Shown piece by piece: positions 46,730 through 55,307 of a DNA stretch of 64,000 nucleotides. The stretch is taken from the NCBI RefSeq assembly GCF_015277775.1, contig NZ_CP063849.1:7021501-7085500 (forward strand), given 5' to 3'. The notes under the pieces were generated by a model that was given only the letters and a program-made list of their open reading frames with translations, ran no database searches and was not told where the DNA came from. Source of the stretch: Paludibaculum fermentans. GTDB lineage: Bacteria; Acidobacteriota; Terriglobia; Bryobacterales; Bryobacteraceae. Position 1 is the stretch's first letter; each line of letters begins with the position of its first letter. The position numbers and the translations under genes were made by a program.

Positions 46730-46830
46730 CTGGCGACCTAGAATTGGGAGTGTCGCCAGCCTTCGGGTTGCCGATAGCCGGGTCTCCACGGTGCTTCGCC
46801 AAAAGTTAGCCGTGGAGACCTTTCTCTTTT
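46730..46830. other. Two strong stem-loops, possible structured leader or small RNA
   Basis: Stem 1 is CTGGCGAC (46730-46737) with GTCGCCAG (46752-46759). Stem 2 is an 11-bp perfect match, GGTCTCCACGG (46781-46791) with CCGTGGAGACC (46810-46820). Read on the plus strand, TTGTCA (46716-46721), 17 bases and TAGAAT (46739-46744) form a good promoter, and stem 2 followed by TTTCTCTTTT (46821-46830) forms an intrinsic terminator, so an RNA of about 80 bases is possible. Read on the minus strand, both stems lie in the leader of the PepSY-TonB operon. No known riboswitch class was recognised. Confidence 0.5.
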
Positions 46831-46947
46831 CGATGACGGTCTCGAGCGTGTGCCGGTTTAGGGGCCGCTGTGCTGCGTACGGCAGCGCTGGGATCGTATT
46901 TCCCGTGAGTGGAAGTCCGGCGGGCCGGACCTTCTTGTCCGCTTCAG

Positions 46948-46998
46948 AGTACATTCCCGTCGAGTTGAGTGTCAAGGTGTATCTGCAAATGACTTGCA
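46948..46998 (-). promoter_or_regulatory. Promoter and palindrome of the PepSY-TonB operon
   Basis: On the minus strand TTGACA (46970-46975), 16 bases and TGTACT (46948-46953) form a promoter; the leader to the PepSY ATG would be about 360 bases. Just upstream lies TGCAA-N5-TTGCA (46984-46998), a likely operator. An iron regulator is expected for these genes, but the site is not a clear Fur box. Confidence 0.5.
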
Positions 46999-47139
46999 AT
47001 TAACGGGCGTGTAAGCAGATTCAAATGGAGTTATGCGACTGGAATCGTGCAAGTGAATGACGACAGGTGCTCCTGCGCGTCCGGCGCGACGCAGACGTAA
47101 CATCTTCGAGAGACCGCTCAAAACCGATTGTTATGATGG

Positions 47140-47157
47140 CAGTCTTTATATAGACTG
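47140..47157 (+). promoter_or_regulatory. Palindrome over the PadR gene promoter
   Basis: CAGTCT-TTATAT-AGACTG lies 8 bases before the PadR start codon and includes a TATATA-like -10 box. This is where an autoregulatory PadR operator is expected. The short distance leaves no room for a normal ribosome site. Confidence 0.55.
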
Positions 47158-47164
47158 TCTCCAT

Positions 47165-47500
47165 ATGGACCTCCTGCAAGGAACCCTCGAGATGCTCGTG
47201 TTGCGGACCCTCCTGTTCGCGCCCCTGCATGGATACGGCATAGCCAAGGCCATCCGTAGCAGTTCGAACGAGGCGCTCGACATTGAATTCGGCTCGTTGT
47301 ACCCCGCGTTGAAGCGGCTGGAATTGAAGGGCTGGATCGAGTCGAGTTGGGAGGTCTCCGAACACAAACGGCGCGCGAAGTATTACCAGTTGACCGCGGA
47401 AGGCCGCAAACAGCTGCAACAGGAGCATTCGAAGTGGGCCGAGTTCGTGGCCGCCGTCGGCCATGTAATGGGACCCTTGCCGCAAGGAGGCAAGTCGTGA
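47165..47500 (+). CDS. PadR-family regulator (Acidobacteria type)
   Basis: 111 residues from the ATG at 47165; the longer frame starting at 47057 is rejected because it runs through the promoter palindrome. The protein starts MDLLQGTLEMLVLRTLL, typical of PadR, with FAPLHGYGIAKAIRSSS, the winged-helix turn EFGSLYPALKRLELKGWIES and the wing HKRRAKYYQLTAEGRKQL. A C-terminal helix provides dimerisation. The stop overlaps the start of the ADOP permease (GTGA), which it presumably represses along with itself. Confidence 0.93.
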   Translation: MDLLQGTLEMLVLRTLLFAPLHGYGIAKAIRSSSNEALDIEFGSLYPALKRLELKGWIESSWEVSEHKRRAKYYQLTAEGRKQLQQEHSKWAEFVAAVGHVMGPLPQGGKS

Positions 47501-50130
47501 ACCTGCGGCGACGGCTCAATTACCTGCTGCCCGCCTATCGGCGCGCGGAAGAGCGCGACATGCAGGAGGAACTGAACGCCCTGGCCGAGATGGCGGAACC
47601 GGGCGAACTGGGCAACCTGACGAGGGTAGCCGAAGAGGGGCGCGCGGCATGGAACTGGACCTGGCTGGAGCAACTGTACCGCGATGCGCAGTACGCGTTC
47701 CGGACCCTGCGGCGCAATCCCGCTTTCACGGCCACGGCCGTCCTCTCGCTGGCGTTGGGTATTGGCGCGAATACGGCCATCTTCAGCCTGGTGGATGCGT
47801 TGATGCTGCGCTGGCTGCCTGTGCGGGACCCGCAAGCGCTGGTCCAGGTCAAAATGGGAACCTCGAAGTCCGAATTTGCCGGTGACACCTTCTCTTACGC
47901 GATCGTCAACGCATTGGCGGAAGAGCGGACCCTTTTCGAGGGCGTCTGCGGCTTTAGCGGTACCGAGTTCACGATCGGCCCGGTAGGATCCCTGAGCCGC
48001 GTGCCTGGAGCGTGGGTGACCGGGGCCTACTATGAAACGCTGGGCCTGAATCCGGAGTTGGGCCGGCTGCTGACCAGAACGGACGATCAGCCTGGAGCCG
48101 CGCCGGCGGCCGTGATCAGCGATGGCTACTGGAGCCGTCAATATGCGCGGAGCCCCGGCGTAATCGGACAGACGATCCCGATGAATGGGAAAGCCGTCCC
48201 CATCGTGGGTGTGAGCCCGGCCGGCTTCACGGGCGCCAACGTCGGCTCTCCCGCCGATATCACCATCGCCGTGGCTGCACTGCCAAGCCTGCAGCCGGTG
48301 GATGAGCCGCTGTTGGGCCGGGGCAACTACTGGCTGCGCGTCCTCGCCCGGCCGCGGCCCGGCCTTTCAGTCCAGCAGGCCACGGCCCACCTGGCTGTGG
48401 TTTGGCCGCAGATCGCGGAACGCGAGGTCAGCCCGGCGTGGCCGGCGGCCCAACGAAAGGAGCTGAAGGAAACGCTGCTGCTGCTTGTGCCGGGCGGGAC
48501 CGGCTACACCTTCCTTCGCGCGATCTTCCAGAAACCGCTGATGGTGCTGATGGGCGTCACGGGGCTGGTGCTGCTGATCGCCTGCGCGAACGTGGCCAGC
48601 CTGCTGCTGGCGCGAGCCACGGCCCGCCGGCGCGAGATCTCCGTACGGCTGGCGATTGGCGCCGGGCGCGGGCGCATCATCCGCCAGTTGCTGACCGAGA
48701 GCACGCTGCTGGCTTCCATTGGCGCGGCCTTTGGCATTGGCGTGGCCTGGGTCACGGCCCGCTTCCTGTTGGGTACGCTGTCGGCCGGCGGGCATTTCCG
48801 CGGGCGGCAGGTGCAGTTCGACCTGACACCGAACTGGCGGGTGCTGGCCTTTACGAGCGCGGTGGCGCTGGCGACCGGTATACTGTTCGGCCTGGCTCCG
48901 GCGCTGCAGGCGACTGCGTTGGGCGGAGCGAACACCCTGCAGGAGGACGCACGCGGCGCCCGTTCGCGGTCCAGGCTGCTGTCGTCCCTGGTCAGCCTCC
49001 AGGTGGCGCTTTCCCTGATGCTGCTGATCGGCGCCGGCTTGTTCGCGCGGACGTTGCAGAATCTGCAGAATGTGGATCCGGGCTTCCGCCGCGAGGGGGT
49101 GCTGCTGGTGGACGTCGACGGGCGGAGCGAAGGCTACAAAGACGAGCGGTTACTGGCGCTCTACAAGGACCTGCCGGAGCGGGTCCGGCGGCTTCCCGGT
49201 GTTGCGTCGGCGAGCATTGCCAGCCACACCCCGCTGAGCGGCTCCACCTGGTCAGAGGCGGCCGTGCCCAAGGGACAGGTTCTGCCGGAGAAAGACAACG
49301 CCATCTTCGTGGCGGCGGGACCGCGGTTCTTTTCGACGATGCAGACGCGCCTCGTCGCGGGGCGCGAGTTCACTGAACGCGACGACGGCGAGGTCAGGGT
49401 GGCGATCGTCAACGAGGCCTACGCAGCCCGCCATTTTCCTGGCCGCAATCCCATCGGCGAGCATCTCATGGCCACGGTGGCCAAGCCGGCCAGGGACCTC
49501 GAGATCGTTGGAGTTGTCGCAAACGTAGCCGCCGGGGCTCTCCGACGAGCATCGCATCCGACGGTCTACGTCCCCTTCTTCCAGCAGCCGCCCCGATCGG
49601 CTGCCTTGGAGATCCGCGCCTCCGGCTCCCTCGCCCAGGTAGCCGAAGCACTTCGCAAAGAGCTTCAGCCCGCGTTTCCCAGCAGTCCGCTGGAGGTCCG
49701 GGCCCTGTCCGAGCAGGTGGAACAGACTCTCGTGCAGGAGCGGCTGATGGCCAGCCTGGCCGGCGGCTTTGGTGTGCTGGGCCTGTTGCTGGCGTGCGCC
49801 GGGCTCTACGGGTTGCTGGCCTACAGCGTGGCCCGGCGGACGAAGGAGATCGGTATCCGGGTGGCGCTGGGTGCTCGGCCGCAAGGCGTTCAGTGGATGG
49901 TGGCGCGGGGCGCGCTGCGCCTCATCGGGATTGGCGTGTTACTGGGCTTGCCCGCGGCCTGGGCTGCATCGCGATGGGTTGGTTCCATGCTGTTTGGCCT
50001 GAGCACAACGGATCCGAAGACCATCATGGTATCCGTCGTTCTGTTGGCCGCAGCGGGTCTCCTGGCCGCCTATCTGCCAGCGCAACGGGCAGCGCGTGTG
50101 GAGCCGATGACCGCGCTGCGGCACGAGTGA
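47497..50130 (+). CDS. Acidobacteria-type duplicated orphan permease (ADOP) with prefix domain
   Basis: 877 residues. The GTG at 47497 overlaps the PadR stop (GTGA), indicating translational coupling. An N-terminal prefix domain (residues 1-60, RRLNYLLPAYRRAEERDMQE) precedes two MacB/FtsX halves. First helix AVLSLALGIGANTAIFSLVD; FtsX helices near 395-490 with REISVRLAIGAGRGRIIRQL; second half from SLVSLQVALSLMLLIGAGLF; last helices near 770-870 with KEIGIRVALGARPQGVQWMV. It ends VEPMTALRHE, the usual ADOP end. No ATPase is nearby. Export of a compound sensed by PadR is the usual guess. Confidence 0.94.
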   Translation: MNLRRRLNYLLPAYRRAEERDMQEELNALAEMAEPGELGNLTRVAEEGRAAWNWTWLEQLYRDAQYAFRTLRRNPAFTATAVLSLALGIGANTAIFSLVDALMLRWLPVRDPQALVQVKMGTSKSEFAGDTFSYAIVNALAEERTLFEGVCGFSGTEFTIGPVGSLSRVPGAWVTGAYYETLGLNPELGRLLTRTDDQPGAAPAAVISDGYWSRQYARSPGVIGQTIPMNGKAVPIVGVSPAGFTGANVGSPADITIAVAALPSLQPVDEPLLGRGNYWLRVLARPRPGLSVQQATAHLAVVWPQIAEREVSPAWPAAQRKELKETLLLLVPGGTGYTFLRAIFQKPLMVLMGVTGLVLLIACANVASLLLARATARRREISVRLAIGAGRGRIIRQLLTESTLLASIGAAFGIGVAWVTARFLLGTLSAGGHFRGRQVQFDLTPNWRVLAFTSAVALATGILFGLAPALQATALGGANTLQEDARGARSRSRLLSSLVSLQVALSLMLLIGAGLFARTLQNLQNVDPGFRREGVLLVDVDGRSEGYKDERLLALYKDLPERVRRLPGVASASIASHTPLSGSTWSEAAVPKGQVLPEKDNAIFVAAGPRFFSTMQTRLVAGREFTERDDGEVRVAIVNEAYAARHFPGRNPIGEHLMATVAKPARDLEIVGVVANVAAGALRRASHPTVYVPFFQQPPRSAALEIRASGSLAQVAEALRKELQPAFPSSPLEVRALSEQVEQTLVQERLMASLAGGFGVLGLLLACAGLYGLLAYSVARRTKEIGIRVALGARPQGVQWMVARGALRLIGIGVLLGLPAAWAASRWVGSMLFGLSTTDPKTIMVSVVLLAAAGLLAAYLPAQRAARVEPMTALRHE

Positions 50131-50160
50131 GAGTAGCCTGGAGTTCCGCTGCGGGATCAG

Positions 50161-51804
50161 CTACGCCGTCTGCGTCCGCGTCAGGTGCGCCAGGCCCCGC
50201 TCTTCAATCTCGAGCTCGCGGATCCTGAACTTCTGCACTTTGCCTGTGACAGTCAGCGGGAACTCGTCGACAAAGCGGAGGTACGCGGGGATCTTGAAGT
50301 AAGCGATCTTGCCCTCGCAGTAGCTGCGGATCTCCTCCTCAGTGGCCGTGACGCCCGGTTTCAGGCGGACCCAGGCCAGTACCGCCTCGCCCAGGCGCGC
50401 GTCGGGCAGGCCTACCACCTGCGCTTCGGCCACCTTGGGATGCGTATAGAGGAACTCCTCGATCTCACGCGGATAGATGTTCTCTCCTCCGCGCAGGATC
50501 ATATCCTTCAGCCGTCCAGCCATGCGGAAGCAGCCGTCGGGCCGCATCACCGCCAGGTCGCCGGAGTGCAGCCAGCCATCGGCATCGATCACCTTGGCCG
50601 TGGCTGCGTCGTCGCCATCGTAGCCGCGCATCACGAGGTAGCCGCGTGTGCAGAGTTCGCCGGGTTCGCCGGCCGGCAGGGTTGCGCCGCTGGAAGGATC
50701 CACAATCTTCACCTGCGTAGCCGGCATGGCGCGCCCGACCGTGGTGCAGCGCAGCTCCAGCGGATCGTCGATGCTCGACATCGTGCTGACCGGCGAACTC
50801 TCGGTCTGCCCGTAGCAGATGGTGATCTGCGGGCAGTGCATCTCGTCGATGACGCGCCGCATGACCTCGATGGGACAGGGAGCTCCCGCCATCACGCCCG
50901 TGCGGAGCGAACTGAGGTCGAAGCGCGAAAATTCGGGGTGCGCCAGTTCGGCGATGAACATGGTGGGGACTCCGTACAGCGCCGTAGCGCGTTCGGCTTC
51001 GATCGCTTCCAACGTTTTGACGACATCGAAGGTGGCGGCGGGCAGGACAATGGCCGCTCCGGTGGCGGCGGCGACCTGTGTTCCGATCACGCAGCCGAAG
51101 CAGTGGTAGAGCGGCACCGGCAGGCAGATGCGGTCGAGTTCGCTGGCGCCCAGGCGTTCCCCGATGAAGCGGCCGTTGTTGATGAGGTTCCGGTGCGAGA
51201 GCAGCACGCCCTTGGGCGAGCCCGTGGTGCCGGAGGTGTACTGAATGTTGGCGACGTCTCCAGGCAGGATGAGCGGTGCCTGGAACGCTTCGCCCGCGTC
51301 CAGCATGGCCTGCCAGTCGCGGGTGCCCAGGTAAAGCGCACGTTCCAGTTCGCATTCAACCCCGGCCACGGATTCCGCCAGAATGGCCCGGTAGTTCGCG
51401 CGGGCATCGGACTCGTGGAGAAACAGGACTCGAATGCGGCTCTTCTTGAGCACATAGCGCAGTTCGTGCGACCGGTAGGCCGGGTTCACGTTGACCATCA
51501 CCAGGCCGGAGAGCGCGCAGGCGTACTGGAGCAGGACCCACTCGGCGCAGTTGGTGGACCAGACGCCCACACGATCGCCCGGGTTCAGGCCCAGGGCAAA
51601 GAGGCCGGCGCCGACGCGCTCGGCTTCATGGATAAGCTCATCCCAGGTGTAGCGGAGGCCCTGATGGCGCGAGACCAAAGCCAGGTGGTTTCCGCAGGCC
51701 TGGCGTGTCGACTGCAGCACCTCGCCAATGGATCTCTCCCAGACTTCCGCGTCCGGTCCGTGCGTATAGCTACGAAGGTCACACTCCATGGTGGTGCTGG
51801 TCAT
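50161..51804 (-). CDS. AMP-forming acyl-CoA synthetase
   Basis: 547 residues, ATG at 51804 with AGAGGT upstream. ANL-superfamily motifs: P-loop YTSGTTGSPKGVLLSH, ICYGQTESSP (A5), LHSGDLAVMRPDGCFRMAGRLKDMI split as the A7-A8 hinge, and the A10 lysine in PLTVTGKVQKFRIR. The sequence ENIYPREIEEFLYTHPKVAE is typical of medium/long-chain fatty-acyl-CoA synthetases (FadK/YngI-like). It activates a carboxylic acid to its CoA thioester using ATP; the chain length is unknown. It is a single gene, convergent with the ADOP permease. Confidence 0.94.
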   Translation of the reverse strand: MTSTTMECDLRSYTHGPDAEVWERSIGEVLQSTRQACGNHLALVSRHQGLRYTWDELIHEAERVGAGLFALGLNPGDRVGVWSTNCAEWVLLQYACALSGLVMVNVNPAYRSHELRYVLKKSRIRVLFLHESDARANYRAILAESVAGVECELERALYLGTRDWQAMLDAGEAFQAPLILPGDVANIQYTSGTTGSPKGVLLSHRNLINNGRFIGERLGASELDRICLPVPLYHCFGCVIGTQVAAATGAAIVLPAATFDVVKTLEAIEAERATALYGVPTMFIAELAHPEFSRFDLSSLRTGVMAGAPCPIEVMRRVIDEMHCPQITICYGQTESSPVSTMSSIDDPLELRCTTVGRAMPATQVKIVDPSSGATLPAGEPGELCTRGYLVMRGYDGDDAATAKVIDADGWLHSGDLAVMRPDGCFRMAGRLKDMILRGGENIYPREIEEFLYTHPKVAEAQVVGLPDARLGEAVLAWVRLKPGVTATEEEIRSYCEGKIAYFKIPAYLRFVDEFPLTVTGKVQKFRIRELEIEERGLAHLTRTQTA

Positions 51805-51885
51805 CTTACCTCTGCCCAAAGCCCCAATGTACTGCGCCCGGAGATAAACAGCGAATAGGTTCGATCTATTCAGGCATGAATATCG

Positions 51886-52374
51886 TTAATGGGTGGCCAT
51901 GGCTGTGAGCCGCTGCCAAAGCGTGCCGGCCTCGGGATCAAAGAGGATGGCTGTTTTGGCGGGCATGACACGCCACAGGCCTTGCCGGATCTCGTCCTTG
52001 AGCTGAGCGCTGGACCAGCCCGTATAGCCGGCGACGGTGCGCGAATCGGGGGATGCGGGCTGCGCCCGGTCAAGCAGGTAGACGCCGTCCACCAACTTGC
52101 TGCCAGCGGGCGGCTTCTGGCCGGCCCGGACCCGGAGCAGGGACCGGAAGCCGGAGGCCACGGGCCCGCCGGCGAAACGGCCATCGCCAAGAGGCCGGTT
52201 GAGCACCAGGCCGCGGACGGCCTGCCCGTCGTTCTGGATGATCAGGATGACCGTGCGGGTAAACCCTTCATCGCGGAGTTGCGGACTGGCGATGAGCAGG
52301 GTGCCGGGCTGCGGATCCTGGGCCGCGAGTACGGACGCTCCAATCAGACACAAAGTTGCCAGTTTGAACGGCAT
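51886..52374 (-). CDS. YqgE/AlgH-family protein with signal peptide
   Basis: 162 residues. After an N-terminal signal (MPFKLATLCLIGASVLAAQ) comes the family start PGTLLIASPQLRDEGFTRTV, then ILIIQNDGQAVRGLVLNRPL and the C-terminal signature VAGYTGWSSAQLKDEIRQG followed by LWRVMPA. Typical YqgE/AlgH proteins are cytoplasmic and about 185 residues, so an exported version is a departure. The molecular function of the family is not known. It lies 37 bases upstream of no other minus-strand gene; the acyl-CoA synthetase downstream is probably a separate transcript. Confidence 0.88.
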   Translation of the reverse strand: MPFKLATLCLIGASVLAAQDPQPGTLLIASPQLRDEGFTRTVILIIQNDGQAVRGLVLNRPLGDGRFAGGPVASGFRSLLRVRAGQKPPAGSKLVDGVYLLDRAQPASPDSRTVAGYTGWSSAQLKDEIRQGLWRVMPAKTAILFDPEAGTLWQRLTAMATH

Positions 52375-52411
52375 GGAGAATCGGTCCCCGGAGAGGGGCC
52401 TTCAGGGGTAT

Positions 52412-53311
52412 TCAGCGCTTAACCGGCGCGGGGGCCAGCAGTCCGCGCACCGCGCGCAGGTTGTCGTCGATCCTCTCCCAGGCGCCTTCGTAGAAGCAGA
52501 GGTCCGCGCACCACCACCCGATGTGGGGGATATTGAGCAGCTTCGGCGCCAGGAACGGCCACGGCACATGGCCCTCCCCGATGGGCAGATGCGTGCTGGT
52601 GTCGTCGTTCACCAAAGTGCCATCGGAATCAATGACATGCACCGCACCGATGGAGCCGTGGAGCTTGGCAATGAACTCGGCCACGCCGCCCTCCAGGATC
52701 TCCCGTTTCCCATGCTGCCGCGAACCCACCACACCACACATGTAGGCGTGGGCTGTGTCGAACAGGATCTGGAACCAGGGATGCCCGACCAGTTCATGCA
52801 TCTCAATGACTTCCGAGGGCTTATTGAACAGGAAGCCGGGTTCGAACTCCCAGGCCATCAGGACGTGGGCCTGGCGGGCGGCGTCGGCGCAATCGCGCCA
52901 GAGGTCGGCCAGGCGATGGAACGCAGTGTGATAGTCCTCGTCCGGGATGGAGCCGGGCGCGCCCACCGAATCGACCCGGATCATGGGGCTGCCCAGGTCG
53001 TGGCACAGGTCGAGCAGGCGCCGGAAGAGGTCGAGATAGGCGGTTCTGTTCTCGGGAATCGTCGGGTTGGCTGAGCCCAAGTCTGAGGAATAGCCCGATA
53101 TGCCCAGGCCAAGGTCGGAGAGGAGCGCCTTCAGTTCCGCTCGGGCCGCCGGGGTAGCGTAGGCCTCGGGCGTCACGTGCGGTGGATAGCCGCTGAGTTC
53201 AATGCCGTCGAATCCGGCCGCGGCGAGCCGTCTAGCAATCTCGGGAATGCTCTTCGGGTTCGCGGCATACGGCCCGAAAGCAAACGACCAGGTACCCATC
53301 GAGAGCTTCAT
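52412..53311 (-). CDS. Sugar phosphate isomerase/epimerase-like TIM barrel
   Basis: 299 residues. The ATG at 53311 is chosen because GAGAG lies 7 bases upstream and it gives MKLSMGTWSFAFGPYAA; an ATG at 53335 is in frame. Xylose-isomerase-like barrel: AAAGFDGIELSGYPPHVTPE, GSPMIRVDSVGAPG, LMAWEFEPGFLFNKPSEVIE, ILFDTAHAYM and AVHVIDSDGTL, with conserved metal-binding Glu, Asp and His residues (WEFEP, FDTAH, HVIDSD). Substrates of this family are varied (keto sugars, inosose), so no specific reaction is assigned. Confidence 0.88.
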   Translation of the reverse strand: MKLSMGTWSFAFGPYAANPKSIPEIARRLAAAGFDGIELSGYPPHVTPEAYATPAARAELKALLSDLGLGISGYSSDLGSANPTIPENRTAYLDLFRRLLDLCHDLGSPMIRVDSVGAPGSIPDEDYHTAFHRLADLWRDCADAARQAHVLMAWEFEPGFLFNKPSEVIEMHELVGHPWFQILFDTAHAYMCGVVGSRQHGKREILEGGVAEFIAKLHGSIGAVHVIDSDGTLVNDDTSTHLPIGEGHVPWPFLAPKLLNIPHIGWWCADLCFYEGAWERIDDNLRAVRGLLAPAPVKR

Positions 53312-53535
53312 CTGTTTACTCTCAGCACGCATCATTGTCGCGCAAATTCCGGTGCAAGTGGAGGGCGGAGTTCCCGCAGGGCTCTAGGGTCACTTGCTGA
53401 GGGTTTCGCCAAAAAACATCCCATGAATATGAAGCTTGACGGAACCCCTGCCGATACAACAAAATAGGGGAGTCTTATGGGGGCGCTTTGGTCGGCGTCT
53501 GGGGGGAGTTCAGATTTGGTTGACCGGAAGGCAGA

Positions 53536-54786
53536 ATGAAGCAGAACTTCCTTATCCCGCTTTGCATTATTTCCACACTGATCCTCTCTGCTGCTGTACC
53601 GGCGTTTGCAGTTACCGCCACCACACAGAAGAGCCCAACCGCTTCCACCAAACGATCGAAATCGAGGCGCGCAGGCGCAACTACCGTTTCGCGATCGACG
53701 ATCGTCAAGCGTAGCCCCGCCGCAAAATCGTTCGCCGGCACGGCCACGATCAAACCGGCAACCGCCCGGAGTACAGTCGCTCCGCGCCGTGTCAGGAAGT
53801 ATTACAGTCCCTGGGACACCCCGACCTTCGCCGACTCCACTTACGGTGACGTAGTGGATGGTGAGGATCTGGCGATCCGCCGCGCCGCCGTGCAGGCCCT
53901 TGGGCCGTATAACGGAAGTGTTGTGGTGGTAGATCCCACGACGGGCCGCGTGATGACGATGGTCAACCAGAAACTGGCTTTGACCGGCGCCTACCAGCCC
54001 TGCTCCACCATCAAGCTGGTGGCCGGCCTGGCCGGACTGAGCGAAGGCATCATCGAGCGCGAAACCCGCCTGCGGCTGTCGCGCCGCGAGTCGATCAACC
54101 TGACGACCGCCCTGGCCAAGTCTAACAACGCCTACTTTGCCAACGTGGGTGAGAAACTCGGCTTCGAGAAGATCAACTACTACGGCCGTCTGTTCGGCTT
54201 GGGCGAGAAGGCCGGCATCAATATCGAAGGCGAGAGCGCCGGGATCTTCCCGGAAGAGAAGCCGAAGGGCGTTCCGAACGGCATGATGACGAGCTTCGGC
54301 GAGGCGATCGGCCTGACGCCGCTGCAGCTAGCGGCCATCGTTTCGTCCATCGCCAACGGCGGAACCCTTTATTATCTGCAGTATCCGCGCACGCTGGCGG
54401 AAGTGAGCAGCCTGGTTCCGCAGGTTAAGCGGCAGCTCGATATCGCCCAGCAGATTCCTGAGATGCGCCCCGGCATGATGGGTGCCGTGGAGTTTGGCAC
54501 GGCCCGCCGCGCCAACTACGACACGAATGAGCCGATCTTCGGCAAGACCGGAACCTGCACCGACTCGCGTACGCACCTGGGCTGGTTCGGCAGCTTCAAC
54601 GAAGTGGGCAAGAGCAAGCTCGTGGTGGTGGTCCTGCTGACCGGCGGCAAGAGCGTCAACGGTCCCGTGGCGGCCGGCATCGCGGGGCAGGTTTACAAGA
54701 ACCTGTCGGAAGCTCAGTTCTTTACGACCCAGCAGCCGCACGCCACCGCCCCGACAGCGATGATCCACTCCGGCGACGTTCACTAG
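53536..54786 (+). CDS. Penicillin-binding transpeptidase-domain protein
   Basis: 416 residues, ATG at 53536 after GGAAGG. A signal peptide (IPLCIISTLILSAAVPAFA) is followed by a basic, Ser/Thr-rich linker to about residue 90. The transpeptidase domain carries all three motifs: S157-T-I-K160 in PCSTIKLVAGL, SNN at 196-198 in AKSNNAYFANVGE, and K337-T-G in IFGKTGTCTD. The lack of a pedestal domain and small size (for class B PBPs about 600) point to a short PBP2-like or class-D-like enzyme. It acts in the periplasm on peptidoglycan or could bind beta-lactams. Confidence 0.92.
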   Translation: MKQNFLIPLCIISTLILSAAVPAFAVTATTQKSPTASTKRSKSRRAGATTVSRSTIVKRSPAAKSFAGTATIKPATARSTVAPRRVRKYYSPWDTPTFADSTYGDVVDGEDLAIRRAAVQALGPYNGSVVVVDPTTGRVMTMVNQKLALTGAYQPCSTIKLVAGLAGLSEGIIERETRLRLSRRESINLTTALAKSNNAYFANVGEKLGFEKINYYGRLFGLGEKAGINIEGESAGIFPEEKPKGVPNGMMTSFGEAIGLTPLQLAAIVSSIANGGTLYYLQYPRTLAEVSSLVPQVKRQLDIAQQIPEMRPGMMGAVEFGTARRANYDTNEPIFGKTGTCTDSRTHLGWFGSFNEVGKSKLVVVVLLTGGKSVNGPVAAGIAGQVYKNLSEAQFFTTQQPHATAPTAMIHSGDVH

Positions 54787-54814
54787 TCCTCACACCTTCC
54801 ACTCGATTGCTATA

Positions 54815-54838
54815 GTTGGGGTAGTTCGCTACCCCGAC
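54815..54838 (+). promoter_or_regulatory. UUCG-capped hairpin with overlapping extended -10
   Basis: GTTGGGGTAG-TTCG-CTACCCCGAC (54815-54838) is a 10-bp stem with one G-T wobble and a UUCG tetraloop, ending one base before the next gene's ATG. TGC-TATAGT (54808-54816) is an extended -10. It may end the transpeptidase transcript, or control the start of the next one. Confidence 0.5.
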
Positions 54839-54839
54839 T

Positions 54840-55238
54840 ATGGGCATTGGCCTCTCACTCCGGCATCTGCGTGCAACCGTTGTCGCGCTTGCCTGCCTGG
54901 TATTGGGTCCCTACTCCTGGGGCTTTCTGCCCGCACTCTCTCAACAAGATGGACAATCCTGCGGGATGAGTTGCTGCCGGCGCAGCGGGACCTGCTGCTG
55001 CCGCAACACGCGAACAGCGGCTCCGGTTTCCAGCTGGCAGGCTGCTCGCGGATGCCCGCCCGGATGCCTGCAGCGGGCTGTGCTGCCCACTGCCCTGCCG
55101 GGCTTGGCCGCGAACTCAAGCCGGACCAATGTTGCTGAGGTCCCCGCCTCCAACGAGCCCGCACCGTTCGATGCAAGCCTGCCACGCCGTTCCGCGGAGT
55201 TCTCTCTCTTTCAACGCCCGCCTCCTCCTGCCATTTGA
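54840..55238 (+). CDS. Cys-rich secreted small protein
   Basis: 132 residues, signal-like N-terminus (ATVVALACLVLGPYSWGFL). The mature start holds a cysteine cluster: SCGMSCCRRSGTCCCRN (residues 40-56), plus GCPPGCLQ further on. Eight cysteines are packed into about 40 residues, which suggests metal or heme handling. The C-terminus is Pro-rich and disordered. It is directly upstream of a CcmH-like gene. No family is recognised; the ribosome site is weak and the start depends on the hairpin described above. Confidence 0.6.
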   Translation: MGIGLSLRHLRATVVALACLVLGPYSWGFLPALSQQDGQSCGMSCCRRSGTCCCRNTRTAAPVSSWQAARGCPPGCLQRAVLPTALPGLAANSSRTNVAEVPASNEPAPFDASLPRRSAEFSLFQRPPPPAI

Positions 55239-55307
55239 ATTCCGCCCTGACAGCCGCCTATCGTGGACGGCTGCCTCGTCGTCTTTTGATTGCTCAGGAG
55301 AATCTCT

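Larger units (their letters stand above)
46580..47164. other. 585-base divergent control region
   Basis: Lies between the PepSY gene (minus) and the PadR gene (plus). It holds a minus-strand promoter and a palindrome, two strong stem-loops in what would be the PepSY leader, and a palindrome before the PadR start; these are listed separately. An open minus-strand frame of 118 codons (46643-46999) covers the stem-loops but has no ribosome site, so I do not call it a gene. Confidence 0.6.

Noticed and set aside
46730-46830. Known riboswitch in the PepSY leader
   Set aside because: I compared by eye with cobalamin, SAM, TPP, c-di-GMP and Moco consensus elements and found no convincing match; only the stem-loops are reported.
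46643-46999. 118-codon minus-strand frame in the divergent region
   Set aside because: It covers the promoter and stem-loops of the leader, has no ribosome site and no recognised relatives.
47057-47164. Longer PadR protein starting at 47057
   Set aside because: The extra 36 codons run over the promoter palindrome, and PadR proteins start with MDLLQGT-like sequence.
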